Source of the DNA: Symsagittifera roscoffensis
Taxonomy: Eukaryota; Xenacoelomorpha; Acoela; Convolutidae
Direction of reading: 5' to 3'
Length of the DNA stretch: 64,000 bases
Assembly: GCF_963678635.1 (NCBI RefSeq)
Contig: NW_026971233.1
Span: 188,001 to 252,000 of the forward strand
Part shown: in pieces, positions 45,050 through 55,618 of the stretch
Position numbering within the stretch: the first letter of the stretch is position 1
How the letters are laid out: every line of letters starts with the position of its first letter
Program-made: the position numbers and the translations under genes
The notes under the pieces: generated by a model
Database searches by the model: none
The model's input: the letters and a program-made list of their open reading frames with translations, nothing else
What the model was told of the DNA's origin: nothing

Positions 45050-45300
45050 ACTTTGTAGAAAAAATTGAAACAATTTTCGCATTTTATCGAAAAAAAGTGA
45101 AACACTTCTCGCATCTTGTTAAAAATGTGAAACATTTTTCGCATCTTGTCAAAATTGTTGAAACACGTTTCGCATTTTATCAAAAAATGTATAACATTTT
45201 TCGCATTTTTTCGAAAAAAGTGAAACACTTTGCGCATTTGTAGGAAAAAAAATAAACAGTTTTCGCATCTTGTTAAAAAAAATTGAAACGTTTTTTGCAG
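45050..45300 (+). repeat. ~30-bp minisatellite inside Polinton, unit 2
   Basis: Same TGAAACACTTTTCGCATTTT-type units as at 28990, with different unit-level changes, showing separate drift since duplication. Confidence 0.75.
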
Positions 45301-45451
45301 CTTCTTGAAAATCAAAAGGTATAATACATCATTCTTACATGTTTGGAACACTTTTTGCAAACTTTTTGTCACTGGTGACTTTTTTTTCCTTCGAAACGTT
45401 TGGTACTTTCGTAAATATATGAGAGAAAATGGATGGATAATCAAAAGTTTT

Positions 45452-46029
45452 TTATGAAAAAATGACATGATCACTACTTACAAATCCATAACCATCAACC
45501 AAACAATCAATTATTTTTAACAAATCATGTTCATATTTTGAGTTTTGTACTTTACGAACTCTTTCTAGAAAAGCTGAACCAATAGGTTGAGTGGAAGCTA
45601 GTTTCTGGTTAGAATAGTGACGTTTGAATTTTTTGCATAAAAGTATTTTCTTTGCAAAACTTGGCATTTTTCTGCTCCTTTCAATTTCAAGTTATGATGA
45701 ACAGCGCGGTCAAGTTGATTGAAAGCTTCGCCAGTTGAGTAAATAACATTCGAATGAAATATGTATTTGTACAGAGTGTAAAAACAACCGATAATTTGGT
45801 ATGTGAAATGAAAATTACCCAATCAAGGTAAAATTTGATCGAAAGATGAACCAATCAGAAGTATGTGGAACTTACAATTTTCCAAAGAACAGTAAGAATT
45901 GTGGGTACAGACACAAAAATAGTTTATTTTTCGTAAAATCACTGGAAACGAAAATAAATAGCGATTTGTGACAATAATCTGAATAAAAGCTGGGAAGAGC
46001 TTAGACATAGCTGCATCCATCTGGAACAT
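45452..46029 (-). pseudogene. Unknown minus-strand Polinton gene, unit 2
   Basis: Frames 46029-45823, 45822-45598 and 45667-45452 match the three unit 1 pieces (MFQMDAAMSKLFPAFIQIIV; YTLYKYIFHSNVIYSTGEAF; YEHDLLKIIDCLVDG). Unit 2 lacks a few residues in the basic part. Confidence 0.3.
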
Positions 46030-46237
46030 TTTTTTTTTTGAGATTTGTGGATTAATATAGGAACACTAATACCTACGCTATTCCATATTTGGAAATTTCA
46101 CTCAAAAACTCCAATTAAAGTTCTATTTCTTTTTATTGTTAAGTGAATGACTCATATTGTGTACACCCAATTTCATTTAATCTCAAAATCATTCTCTCAT
46201 TTCGCATCATCTGATCAGTCTGTTTTCCTATTCAAAA

Positions 46238-46774
46238 ATGTATTCAAGAAAAGACACAAGTCCCAATTACATTGAATTCTCAAAGATCCAAACAAGAATT
46301 GGAAGATTTGCTCGGTGCTTAAAATCTTGCAAGGCGAAATTATTTTGAACCCTGCTTTCAACTATTCAAGAAAATTGAGTGGGAACAGCTCGAAAAAAGA
46401 CAGCAAGTCTAACTTGGTGAAAAATAGGAGAAGCAATCTCGGCAATTAGAAATACTGTTATTCACGATGCTGAAAACCTTGGACTCGTTCCTATAATGGA
46501 ACTCACCTCTGACAAGGACTCAACTATGGATCAGGAGCTTGCCAACTGCAACAAAGTGTCTGACATGGCAACTTACAATAGAAGACAAATTTGTGTCATG
46601 ATCAAGAAGTACAATGTTAACAAACCTCACTACATTCAGACTTGACTGTTCACCGCAAAAGAGAATGAAGCAATAAAACAAGCTGCCTATGTCAACTATA
46701 CTTTGAACGAATTCAAAGAACTGTCCCAAATTTTGGCAGATTTTATGTTTGCTGAGAACTGTAATGTACAATAA
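46238..46774 (+). pseudogene. Unknown ORF C, unit 2
   Basis: MYSRKDTSPNYIEFSKIQTR, then frame breaks, IGEAISAIRNTVIHDAENLG, YIQT followed by the shared TGA, and YTLNEFKELSQILADFMFAE. An antisense 83-codon frame (46771-46520) is a shadow. Confidence 0.3.
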
Positions 46775-47001
46775 ATTGTGTTATTTATTTTTTTTTGTCT
46801 TGTAATTTAACCATTAATCCTCAAAATCATTTTTCATTTAGTATTGATGTTGAACAGTATGAGTTGTTGGAATGTTGGTTTTTCGAAACATTTAATCCTA
46901 GAACTTCACAATAAATTGAGATTTTTTCATATTGTTCTAGAAGAAAAACCCAAAAAATTTCACTAACAATCTTAGAATCCCAAAATTTACCAAACTTGCA
47001 G

Positions 47002-47298
47002 AATTTGGACGTAGACTCGCAATTATCTCATTCTGAGTGAACTCTGCGTAATGGTAGAAGAAACATTCACATAGGATACCGATCTGATACCAAAAAAATT
47101 GAACTTGTAGAATATCGTAGAAATTGAAATCAATGGAAAAATAATCAATCTTTACAACTACAAAGAGCAGAATATGTTAAATTACTCGATATGCTTCCGT
47201 CATTACCAGATTATGTGGACACTTTCAAAAACTCTTGTATCATTATTATCGAATTCACTGTAGAAATTGAACGTACAGAAGTTGAAAGAAATTATTAG
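47002..47298 (+). pseudogene. Possible PC4-like protein, unit 2
   Basis: Same gene as 30988-31296 but with Trp-to-stop (SHSE*TL), another stop near 47127 and an in-frame duplication of AGATTATGAGATTATTAG after its end. Conserved pieces are GRRNIHIGYRSDT and AEYVKLLDMLPSLPDYV. Confidence 0.35.
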
Positions 47299-47732
47299 AT
47301 TATGAGATTATTAGATTATGAGTTTTTGAGATTATTAAGCAAAATTTCTCATAAAATCCAAAAGGAAAAAATTACTTCTTTATACCAGTACTGGTTTGGC
47401 CCCGGACATAAATTTAAAAGAAATGGACCGAAAATTTCCGTTTGGAGGACTATTTGGATATGGAAATTCCTGTATGGATTATTTTTTTGCAAACTCCAAA
47501 ATTTTTAGACTACTTGCAGTTCTGCATGACTCTGCTGGATCTGTGAAATCTACTACAAAAAAAGGTCGTGGGTATTGTTTTGTTGCACCTAGTCTCCCAA
47601 GTTCATGCTTTCGTGGTCCTGTGACTGAATTATATTTCTGTTTTTATGTTAACATATTTCGTTCATCAGTATATGCATTGTTTGATTGTTAATCATTTTA
47701 ACCAAAAAACTCCAGAGCAAACGGTTAACAAA
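47299..47732 (+). other. Unassigned coding-like stretch, unit 2
   Basis: Frame 47396-47692 (LAPDINLKEMDRKFPFGGLF ... LHDSAGSVKSTTKKGRGYCF) is open longer than in unit 1, lacking the ACTAGG repeat insertion. No family assigned. Confidence 0.3.
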
Positions 47733-48184
47733 ATGAGTCTAGTTGTTTTGGATATTGAATGTGTTGAAAACAATATAATGAAAGAGTTAGGCGTTTATAA
47801 GGATGGACAAATTGTATGATATTCATTTCTTCATCCCAAAAAAATCAAACCAACATCCCAATCTTCTTGGTGTACAAAGTATCTTCATGGAATCAATTGG
47901 AGCAGTGGTTACGAAAAATATACTGAACTTGAAAAATATTGAAAAATTTGGAAGCCACAGAAATGGAATTTTTTGCAAAAGGTTATGAAAAATGTAAGAT
48001 TTTGTCAGAATTTTTGAAAACAAAGGTTTTTAATTTGGATGACTACGTTTGCCCTAAAAGTCAGTTTTTGATTTTCAAAGAAGAAGAATATGATTGGAGG
48101 TGTATCAACTATCCATTTTTTCATGCAAAAATTCTTCACTGTGCAGAAAGAAAAGCATTTGCATACGGAACATGGACTCGATAA
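47733..48184 (+). pseudogene. Exonuclease-like Polinton protein, unit 2
   Basis: MSLVVLDIECVENNIMKELG, the same TGA after DGQIV as unit 1, a frameshift, then open from 47939 to the TAA: FFAKGYEKCKILSEFLKTKV ... DYVCPKSQFLIFKEEEYDWR. It shares the early lesion with unit 1 but has no stop in the second half. Confidence 0.4.
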
Positions 48185-48280
48185 TTTTTGAACAAATTGT
48201 AAATTATTTTAATCTTAATGTACTACCATTTTCAAACTTTAAAAAAATTTCATTGTCAACTTTTTCTTTTTAGAGTTCAG

Positions 48281-48543
48281 ATGGTCGATCAAGGTGACAA
48301 GACCTTAAATTTAGGAAATTTTGTTTTTGATGAAGAAAATCATGAACGAAAATCATGGAATTTGTTTGGCCGTACATGAAATAGATCTCTTTTAGTTTTT
48401 TTGCGCCAGTTTTTTGTTATAGTTTTAATGTTAGTATGTGCAATCGTTCGAATTATGTTATCCACATTATGCGAAGAAACAAGAGTTTGGGTAGCTATCT
48501 TATCAAGTACAGTCGGTTATATTCTATCTTCTCCAGAGCTTTG
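48281..48543 (+). pseudogene. Small membrane protein, unit 2 (broken)
   Basis: MVDQGDKTLNLGNFVFDEEN, then FGRT followed by TGA in place of Cys and a frameshift in the helix (GCGCCAGTTTTTTG versus CCCAGTTTTTG in unit 1). The second half (RIMLSTLCEETRVWVAILSS) is conserved. Confidence 0.5.
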
Positions 48544-48559
48544 AAAAAAATAATATCTA

Positions 48560-49484
48560 CCAAAGAACAATCTTTTATTACGCTAGTTAGACCAAGTGGA
48601 TCTCGAAAATCTCATCTTATTTTTGATTGGTTGAGAGTTGGTACTTTTCAACCAGCATTCGACAAAATTTTTTGTTAATATCAAGTTTATCAATCTCTTT
48701 ATATTCAAATGCAAAAAAAACCTTAAATTTTTCCAAGGAGTAGATTTTGACTTGATTGAAAATCTTCCCAATAACTGGACTAAGTATTTGCTTATTTTTG
48801 ATGATTCTTGTGAAGAAATTTCAAACTCCAAACAATTTTTAATTACTGCCACTGCTGGGAGACACAGGGGACTGAATTCAATATATATCAAACACAATTT
48901 ATTTCATCAAAGCAAATTAGGAAGAGATATAGAGTTACAAAATACACACATAGTCTTGTTCAAGTCGCCGAGGGATGTTTTACAAATCAATACATTAAGT
49001 CAACAACTAGGTCTAGGATCTCAATTGAAATAGTGGTATCAAGATGCAACATCCGTTCCTTATGGTCATTTACTTATTGATTTAACCCCAAAAACAGTTG
49101 ATTCACATAAGTATTGCTCTAATAGTGGCTCAGTTCCAATAAAATTTTACTTACCAGCTTGAATAGAGACAAAGTTTTTGGAAGATGAGTACACAATACG
49201 TCTCTATTCTCCCAATATTTCAAAAATTTTACCTAAGGCTTCGAAAACATTTCATTCTCAATTGTCCAAAAAATTTCATTTAGTTTCTGAGAGAGTGTTT
49301 AGTAAACCTATTAATAGGGAGCTTCGAGATCTTCGGAAAAAAGACATAGTAAAATATCGAACAGAAACTTCAGAACTAACACAAAAAAGACCTCCTCTAC
49401 ACAAAAGAAGAATTATTTTAAGTTCAACTAAAGGGTTACAATTGATATCTATCATCACCCCTTTTGTCATTAAACGGTTGACAT
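48560..49484 (+). pseudogene. ATP: FtsK/HerA-type packaging ATPase, unit 2
   Basis: QSFITLVRPSGSRKSHLIFD contains the P-loop with Arg in place of the last conserved Gly (GSRKS, 48598-48612). Walker B is NNWTKYLLIFDDSCEE. The frame from 48638 runs to 49486 with two stops (TAG 49031, TGA about 49160), and includes KSPRDVLQINTLSQQLGLGS and PYGHLLIDLTPKTVDSHKYC. The last 100 residues (ELTQKRPPLHKRRIIL ... LISIITPFVI) are basic and may be a DNA-binding tail or a separate protein. Confidence 0.8.
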
Positions 49485-49557
49485 AGTATGGAACAGTTTG
49501 TTTTTAATTCCGTACTCAGTTTATCAATCACAAAGTACACTTCTATGAAAACAAAAA

Positions 49558-49852
49558 TTGGAACAAAATCAAGAAAAAGAGGAGATTGTACCAAAAAATT
49601 TTGATTCAGTTTACAGTGCTGTAAATGCGAGGTTGAAAACGAGTCACAATAAGCTCATTATTGGTTTAATTTTGGCTTCTTCTAGAATTAAACTCAGCCA
49701 GTCAGACGATATTATAATAGATAATCGAGACACAAAAGAATCTATTGTAGACTTTGTGTGTGCACTAAAGCGAAAAAACATCGATTTTCCAGATATTTAA
49801 TTTACCATTTTGGAAGCAATTCAACTTCCTCCTAAACTTATTTTGAACAACA
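49558..49852 (+). pseudogene. Unknown Polinton ORF before integrase, unit 2 only
   Basis: From ATTGGAACAA (near-cognate start), EEIVPKNFDSVYSAVNARLK and SSRIKLSQSDDIIIDNRDTK, with a TAA at 49798 and continuation FTILEAIQLPPKLIL up to the integrase start. It is alpha-helical and charged. Lost from unit 1 with deletion 1. No family recognised. Confidence 0.45.
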
Positions 49853-50792
49853 ATGCCAAAGCAAAAGATAGAGGAACTTGAATCCTTTTCAAAATCTGAA
49901 AAGAACATACTAAACAGATTTTATTCTATGGGTAGAGCTGCGTACGGTTCTATTCAAAACTTGAGTAAAGCTAGTGGTTTAGCAAAAAAGAAAGTAAAAA
50001 TTTTTTACAAACCAAGACATCGTGTACAAAATTTAGTCCACCAATCAGGTGTTTCCGAAGACTTCAAGCTTTTTCTAAATATATCAATGAAATTTGGTGT
50101 ATGGACTTGGCTTTTGGAGACAAGTTAGCTAGTCAAAACAATAGAGTCAAGTATTTATTAGTTGCTGTAGATAATTTTTCGAGATTTTTCAGAGTTCAAA
50201 CAATGAAGACAAAGTATGCCAAAGTCACTTTACAAGCTTTCAGAAAAATGATTTATCGAACAAACACTCCTGAAAATTTTGGTTAATAAAGGAACAGAAT
50301 ATGCGGGAACTTTTAAAAAATTTTGCAAGGAGAAAGACATTGAAGTTTACTCAACAATGAGTGAAACAAAAGCTGCATTTCCAGAGAGAGCAATTCAGTC
50401 TTTAAACCGTATAGTATATCGTTACATTGAAGCTCATGGTGAAAAATTTGTCCCCCAATTGCAGCAATTTGTTTCTACTTTGAGCTGTCGCAAAAATCGA
50501 TCAATTGGAAAATCTGCCAGAGATGTGAAAAATGGTGATTTTTTATCAATATTGTATAACAAATCGTTCAAGAAATATACTAAACCAAAATTTAAAATTG
50601 GTGATAGAGTTAGAATTTCGAAAAATTATATTCCGTTCCGAAAAGGATACAAGCCACAGTTTACAGATGGAATTTTTGAAATTTCGGCTATATCTACAAA
50701 AAAAACCTCCTACAAACATCATCAAAGATCTCGAAAAAGAAAAAATTCTGGGAAAATTTTATGAAAAAGAGCTGAGAAAATGTTCAGATTGA
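49853..50792 (+). pseudogene. INT: Retroviral-type integrase, unit 2
   Basis: ATG 49853. N-terminal part NILNRFYSMGRAAYGSIQNL; catalytic core with first Asp in VWTWLLET / CMDLAFGDKLASQNN (frameshift at 50100), YLLVAVDNFSRFFRVQTMKT, second position VNKGTEYAGTFKKFC with Asn where unit 1 has Asp (AAT 50285-50287), Glu in PERAIQSLNRIVYRYIEAHG. The C-terminus, FKIGDRVRISKNYIPFRKGY and ISAISTKKTS, is an SH3-like fold. Three frameshifts. The D-to-N change alone would inactivate DDE catalysis. Confidence 0.9.
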
Positions 50793-50835
50793 AGGGAAGT
50801 CATTTTTTAAATTGATTTTCAATCGATCAGTTGTC

Positions 50836-51631
50836 ATGGATTCTTTTACTACTGAGCTAGTTTCTTATGCTTCCTTTGATTGTTATCCGAATAGTAGTCT
50901 TAGTTCCTTTACAAATTTTCTACCGGAACAAATACATTTAAAAGGAGAATGGGAGGTTGCTATTTCAGAAGTATCGCACCCTTCATTGTAACAAAACGTT
51001 ACAGAGGGAAACTTTACTTTCATAGATGGACGAGAAAGTCCTGAGGTAAAAAAGAAAGATTCAACCAATGCATATTGAACCTGGATTGTATCCAAGTTTT
51101 GTTGATATAGTTGTAGCCATGATTGACAAAGTACAAAAACGGATAGGCGCACAAGAATATAAATATAAAGGAGTTTATAGCGCCAATTATTTTCTGAGGA
51201 TCAATCAGTGATTAGAACTCAGAGTGCTGATTTGAGTCAAACTTTTGGTTGTGTTTTAGAACAAAATCAGACAGGTGTTATAATGAAAGGAAAAGGATCA
51301 CATTATCCTCAGTATTCTTACGACATTATAAGAATACGTTCCTTAATGATTTATAGTGATATTATAGAACATATTATAGAAGCCGATAGAAAAACTCCTT
51401 CACTGCGTTGTATTCCTTTCATCGCCAAAGTAAAAAATGAAGACATAATATCCTCAAGACAGTACATGAATTATCAATCCTTTACAAATCTACAACTTAG
51501 AAAATATTTAAAAATTCTTTCACCAGCATAAAAATAGAACTAAGAGATACTACAGGTGAAAAAAATTCCTTCTTTGTCCGTAGGAATTACACGAGTTGTT
51601 CTGTTGTTTCGCAAGTCTTCGGATAATCATT
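50836..51631 (+). pseudogene. Probable minor capsid (penton-type) protein, unit 2
   Basis: MDSFTTELVSYASFDCYPNS, same TAA after EVSHPSL as unit 1, then HIEPGLYPSFVDIVVAMIDK, and an open frame 51208-51531 (GVIMKGKGSHYPQYSYDIIR ... MNYQSFTNLQLRKYLKILSP). The stop that ends unit 1 (NHF*) has become CGA here, so the frame reads on toward the core-like gene. Confidence 0.5.
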
Positions 51632-51653
51632 TTCGATTTATACTTCATACAAA

Positions 51654-52031
51654 ATGGTTGCTCAAAGTTCAGCTAATTCTCCTATTTTTCATGGACATGC
51701 AAGACATCGGGGAAGAGGTTTTGGTGCTCTTGAACAAACTCTTGGGAGAACTGCAATTCCCTTAATTAAAAAATATTTAGTCAAAGCTGCAAAAAGAATC
51801 GGAGCAGATTTATTTGAAATTGCTGCTCCAGAGATAGGAGACATTTTCAGTGGACGAAAAAACTCAAAACACTTGCGAAAGATGTTGGAACAAAAACAAA
51901 CAGTTCGAAAACAGTTGCGATGTGGAAAAAAGAAATCCAAGCGTAGAACAAGAAGAGCCATTTCTCGAAAAAATAGTTCAAAAATCATTCGCTCTCGCAA
52001 AGACATTTTTGACAAGAAAAAACGAGTGTAA
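51654..52031 (+). CDS. Small basic core-like protein, unit 2 (intact)
   Basis: 125 residues from ATG 51654 without interruption: MVAQSSANSPIFHGHARHRG, ALEQTLGRTAIPLIKKYLVK, ADLFEIAAPEIGDIFSGRKN and a strongly basic C-terminus with KKKSKRRTRRAISRKNSSK. One of the very few undamaged Polinton genes here. The likely role is binding and condensing packaged DNA. Confidence 0.6.
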   Translation: MVAQSSANSPIFHGHARHRGRGFGALEQTLGRTAIPLIKKYLVKAAKRIGADLFEIAAPEIGDIFSGRKNSKHLRKMLEQKQTVRKQLRCGKKKSKRRTRRAISRKNSSKIIRSRKDIFDKKKRV

Positions 52032-52049
52032 ATCCAAGTAGTCATTTTC

Positions 52050-53324
52050 GGTACGGTGCTTTTACAAATTTTTCTTTTTCCCAGAATTTTGATAAAGTCC
52101 CAGTTTTGGAAACAATAATATCATCGTACATATAAGAAGTATATCCCAGTACTTCTCTAGATGAAAGCAGTATTGGTTCTGAATTTGAGACGGACCGTAA
52201 ATTTAATTTGGATATGCGTGATGTCCACCTTAGTTTAAAGCTTCAATTATTCAAAGGAAGATTGTTTGAAGCTTTTAAAAAAGAAAAAGCAGAACAGAAA
52301 GCAAAATCGGAGGAAGATTCAGATGAGGAACCACAAACGTACTTAACTTGTGTAAGCTGTAAGCAATCTACAACATTCTCTATTCTCCAATTGTGAAGTT
52401 AATTTTAACAATACAATGGTTTACAACGCCAATGGATTATATCCTCACAAAGCACAAATATCGAACAAATTTAATTCGTCGACAGTGAGTAATAAAAGAA
52501 TACTTGCTTGCCACGGGTATAGTTTTGAAGAATATCCGGAAGCATTTGATATGTATCCATTCACTGACGGAGCGAAATCTTTAGGATCATGGATAACTTT
52601 TTCAATTTATGGCAGGCTAGTCCTTGACTTGTTTACTTGTGAAAAATTATTGCTACCAAAAACCAAAGTTCGAATTAAACTGATTCGAGCTAGGCCTAAT
52701 TCTTACATGCTGTCTGATAATCAAATGTTAGTCTAAGAATTGTTGATTGTTCACAGTTTACAGAAAGAGTTCTAGTAGCTGAACCTAATCATCAATATTT
52801 GCAATGGAATCTGGAAAGAGAACCTGCTCATTACAATTACATGGAAACTATAGAAAGAACCTTTATCATTCCATCTCTTCAAAACCATTTTATTCAGGAA
52901 AAATGTTTTCAATAATGCCACAATCAGAAAAATAGCTGTTGTAAGGAATGCAAATTTGGCTGTTGCGGGATCTTTTCATAAAAAACTTTTCAATTATCAG
53001 CAATTTCATTTGAAAGAGCTTAGAACTATTCGGGGCGGAAGAGCAGTTATTTCATTAGATACAACTTCTCCTTGTCGTCCCTATGTTACAACAATGAAAG
53101 CAAAACAGTCAAACAAAGATTTTCCAGCTCTTCCTATGGAAGACTTTCGAAATCACTACATTTTAGTTTTCGACTTGACTTCACTACAGGATGCAGCTGA
53201 ACAGCTGCATTATCCAGAATTTAGTGGAGAAAGCTTGAGAATAGAAATGTTTTCCCAATTTCCCTTGGAGCAAATAACGGAAGTGATTGTCTTGAAATTC
53301 GGAACAGTCGCTAAAAATTTTTAA
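52050..53324 (+). pseudogene. MCP: Probable major capsid protein (F54H12.2-like), unit 2
   Basis: Same blocks as unit 1: FETDRKFNLDMRDVHLSLKL; an insertion-type frame break after TYLTCVS; NNTMVYNANGLYPHKAQISN to MLSDN; then LRTIRGGRAVISLDTTSPCR, NHYILVFDLTSLQDAAEQLH and FGTVAKNF. Relative to unit 1, about 30 bases before DKFGTV are missing and a stop (TAA) replaces Gln in SYI*EVYP. Confidence 0.65.
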
Positions 53325-53364
53325 TTATTTTGAAATTTCAGGTTCCTATAAAAATATTGTAATT

Positions 53365-53445
53365 TTTTGGGACTTTTCTTTGTTATTATCTCTGTACTAT
53401 CTATTTTGTTTTTCTTCAGACTTAAAGCTCCAAACAAAATAGAGA
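53365..53445 (+). CDS. Short membrane-anchored ORF between MCP and protease, unit 2
   Basis: GLFFVIISVLSILFFFRLKAP, as in unit 1. The start is not defined. Confidence 0.3.
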
Positions 53446-53665
53446 AGGAATGCTGTTTAGTTGAAAACCCAAGACAATTCTTCAACTTAGATTGTAAAAC
53501 AGTGTTCAAAAAACTCTGCCCACTACGTAAGGCTTGAGAATGGGACTTTGTTGATTCAATTCCTAAATGTGTGTAAGTCATTATTCTTTCTTTTTTTATC
53601 CCAAAGTACACTATCAAACTATCAATTTCTTTTTTTTTGCTGTATATCAGCTTGCAATTGCAAGG

Positions 53666-54064
53666 ATGGATAAAGCTTCACTATTGCAACATTTTGAAAG
53701 AAATTCAAAACTCAGGTTCAAGTTCATGGGATCATACCCTTCTGATACAGTACCTGAACTAACAAAAAACTCTTTTGCAAAAAATAATTCAGCCCCTGGC
53801 AATGTTAGAGGAAAACAGTGGATTATGATTGCTCGACTGGATAAAAGCTACTACTTTGCTGATTCTTTGGGAAAAAAGAGATCAACTTACCACTTTTTGA
53901 CAAAAAAGTATCGACGAATGGTTCCTCGAAAGCTACAAAAGACTGATAATTTGTGTGGATTTTACGCAATTTGTTCAGCATTTCTTCTTTTTAAATTCTT
54001 CCAGAAGATCTTGAATAATGATCTTGAAGTGCATGTTTTGATTTTTATCGGTAATTTTATGTAA
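53666..54064 (+). CDS. PRO: Adenain-like cysteine protease, unit 2 (full length, catalytic His lost)
   Basis: 132 uninterrupted codons: MDKASLLQHFERNSKLRFKF, GNVRGKQWIMIARLDKSYYF, ADSLGKKRSTYHFLTKKYRR, KTDNLCGFYAICSAFLLFKF. The Ulp1/adenain fold signature is present with Asp (FADSLG) and Cys (NLCGFY), but the His that precedes Trp-Ile-Met in this family is Gln (CAG 53816-53818). In Polintons the enzyme matures capsid precursors. The reading frame is open but activity is doubtful. Confidence 0.85.
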   Translation: MDKASLLQHFERNSKLRFKFMGSYPSDTVPELTKNSFAKNNSAPGNVRGKQWIMIARLDKSYYFADSLGKKRSTYHFLTKKYRRMVPRKLQKTDNLCGFYAICSAFLLFKFFQKILNNDLEVHVLIFIGNFM

Positions 54065-55345
54065 AAGTGCATTTTTTATTTGAAAGTGTAATTTTTTGCA
54101 GTAATTTCACTATACGATGTAGTGAATAGTTTGATTATTTATGTAATTTAACTCTTTAAATTCCTTAATTTTTTATGAAAAGCATCTTAACAACTAACCT
54201 TCTGATGAAATACGGAGAATGATGATGGAATATTGATGTTGTAGTCCCCCAATTGAAAGAGTCAACGATGGGGTAGATAAATTTACGAAAATTGTAACAA
54301 ACTTCTAGTAAATTGTATATTTTTCTTAAAAGATTACTCTGAGAAAAAAGGAAAATTTTTTTTAAAAAAAACATCAGACACACAAAAACTACGATACTTC
54401 ATTTTTCTCAATGTAAACTTTTACTGTGGCAGAGCAATTGACACAACTTGGATGATAATTTTTTGGAAAGTTTGGAAATTTCAAAGAATTTTTCAAATAG
54501 TAAAGACAAAGTGATAAAAGAGAACTGAAATGAATCGTAGCAAGAAGTATGACAGAATAATTAGAGTGGTTGAGGTAAAAACAAGAACTAGATAAAAACA
54601 ACTGATTGGTCGAAACCTAAACATTTTTGCATATTTTTATCTTAGTTCCAATGAAAAGTTCATGCAATTTTGATTGGATGTATTTCAACTTTTTGTGAAA
54701 ATTTAAGATTTTAATCTCTCAAGAAACTAATTCAAGCTCCAATAACTATGTGGGGAACTGCAAATATGCATCTGTCATATATTCGTGGGATAATTATGTG
54801 AAAAATATAAAATAAATCATAAAATTAATAAGTACATTGAACCTGTCATCCGTTCTCCAGATAACCTGGGGAATAAAAGATTAAATGGGATATAAAAATA
54901 ATCAACTGTGTGGAGCTGTCAAGATTCCCCTGATATCTCGTGGAGTGGAATAATTAAACTGTCAAAGATAATCCCCTCTTGACAATTTTCCCCAGATATC
55001 TTTAGGGAATATAAATAACATGAAATAAGAATTTAAAAGATTCTTTCGAGAAAAAGATGTTCTGTGATTTCTTAGTTTATAATCCCATACTCTAAGTCAA
55101 AACTTAATTTTTGTCAAATATTACCATCTTAAACTTACCATCCAGTTTTTTTATTTTTTTTTTTCAATTTTTAATAAAAAAAATATTTTTTCAAGATAAA
55201 AAAGTATTTGCAAGTGAAACTTAAAAAACTTTCAAAAAATTTTCTGAAACTTACCTTCTGAAAGTTATATACCAGTTTTCGTAAAACAAGATAGCCCTTA
55301 CATATCACAAATTGTAGAAGTTAGCTAAGAAACGCAAGTATTGGC
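54065..55345. other. Polinton right subterminal DNA, unit 2
   Basis: No recognised gene. Two adjoining minus-strand frames (54601-54389 and 54383-54165) are Ser/Phe/Leu-rich and might form one exon pair, but nothing supports this. Bases 53884-54937 are the part missing from unit 1. Confidence 0.4.
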
Positions 55346-55349
55346 AAAC

Positions 55350-55585
55350 TCGATCTCAAAAATTCGGGCGTCAAAATTTTTTCTGAAACTTACCATCTTA
55401 CCATCTGAAACTTTACTATCTGAAACCTGCTATCTTAATACATTGGAAAATCTATTCCCTATCTTAATACTTTGGTAAATCTATTCCCTATCTTAATATA
55501 TAGCTTGCAGACCGGATGCTCTATTCCCTAACTTAATACATGGGGGTCTTCAACCACCCCCTTTCTCCCTCACTCTTCTACTACT
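55350..55585 (-). repeat. Right Polinton TIR
   Basis: Inverted copy of 9590-9830, ending ...CCTCACTCTTCTACTACT. Contains CTATTCCCTATCTTAATA three times plus variants. Identity with the left TIR is high but with many point differences, in keeping with an old insertion. Confidence 0.85.
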
Positions 55586-55591
55586 AACGTT
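55586..55591 (+). repeat. Polinton target site duplication, right copy (AACGTT)
   Basis: Pairs with AATGTT at 9584-9589. The single difference would be a CpG transition. Confidence 0.6.
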
Positions 55592-55618
55592 TCCGATTTT
55601 TGTCGCCTTAGCCAAATC
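55592..55618 (-). pseudogene. Start of the host exon cut by the Polinton
   Basis: Reading leftward, an acceptor (TTTCAAGTAG, ending at 55619) starts GATTTGGCTAAGGCGACAAA. The frame DLAKATKIGN continues through the target site into DNFINTIRSRLE at 9583 and on to 9257. Frame continuity across the insertion supports both the target site and the exon. Confidence 0.45.

Larger units (their letters stand above)
9590..55585. mobile_element. Polinton/Maverick element, nested and internally duplicated
   Basis: It starts AGTACTAGAAGAGTGA and ends TCACTCTTCTACTACT, has TIRs of about 240 bp, a 6-bp target duplication, and encodes the Polinton gene set (protein-primed DNA polymerase B, retroviral-type integrase, packaging ATPase, cysteine protease, capsid proteins). 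The present span is 46 kb. Subtracting the 12.7-kb retrotransposon and the tandem duplication leaves about 17.2 kb, the usual Polinton size. All large genes carry stops or frameshifts, so it is immobile now. Several lesions are shared by both internal units, so decay had begun before the duplication. Confidence 0.85.

Noticed and set aside
51689-52045. 118-codon minus-strand frame across the core-like gene
   Set aside because: Shadow of the intact plus-strand basic protein; composition mirrors it.
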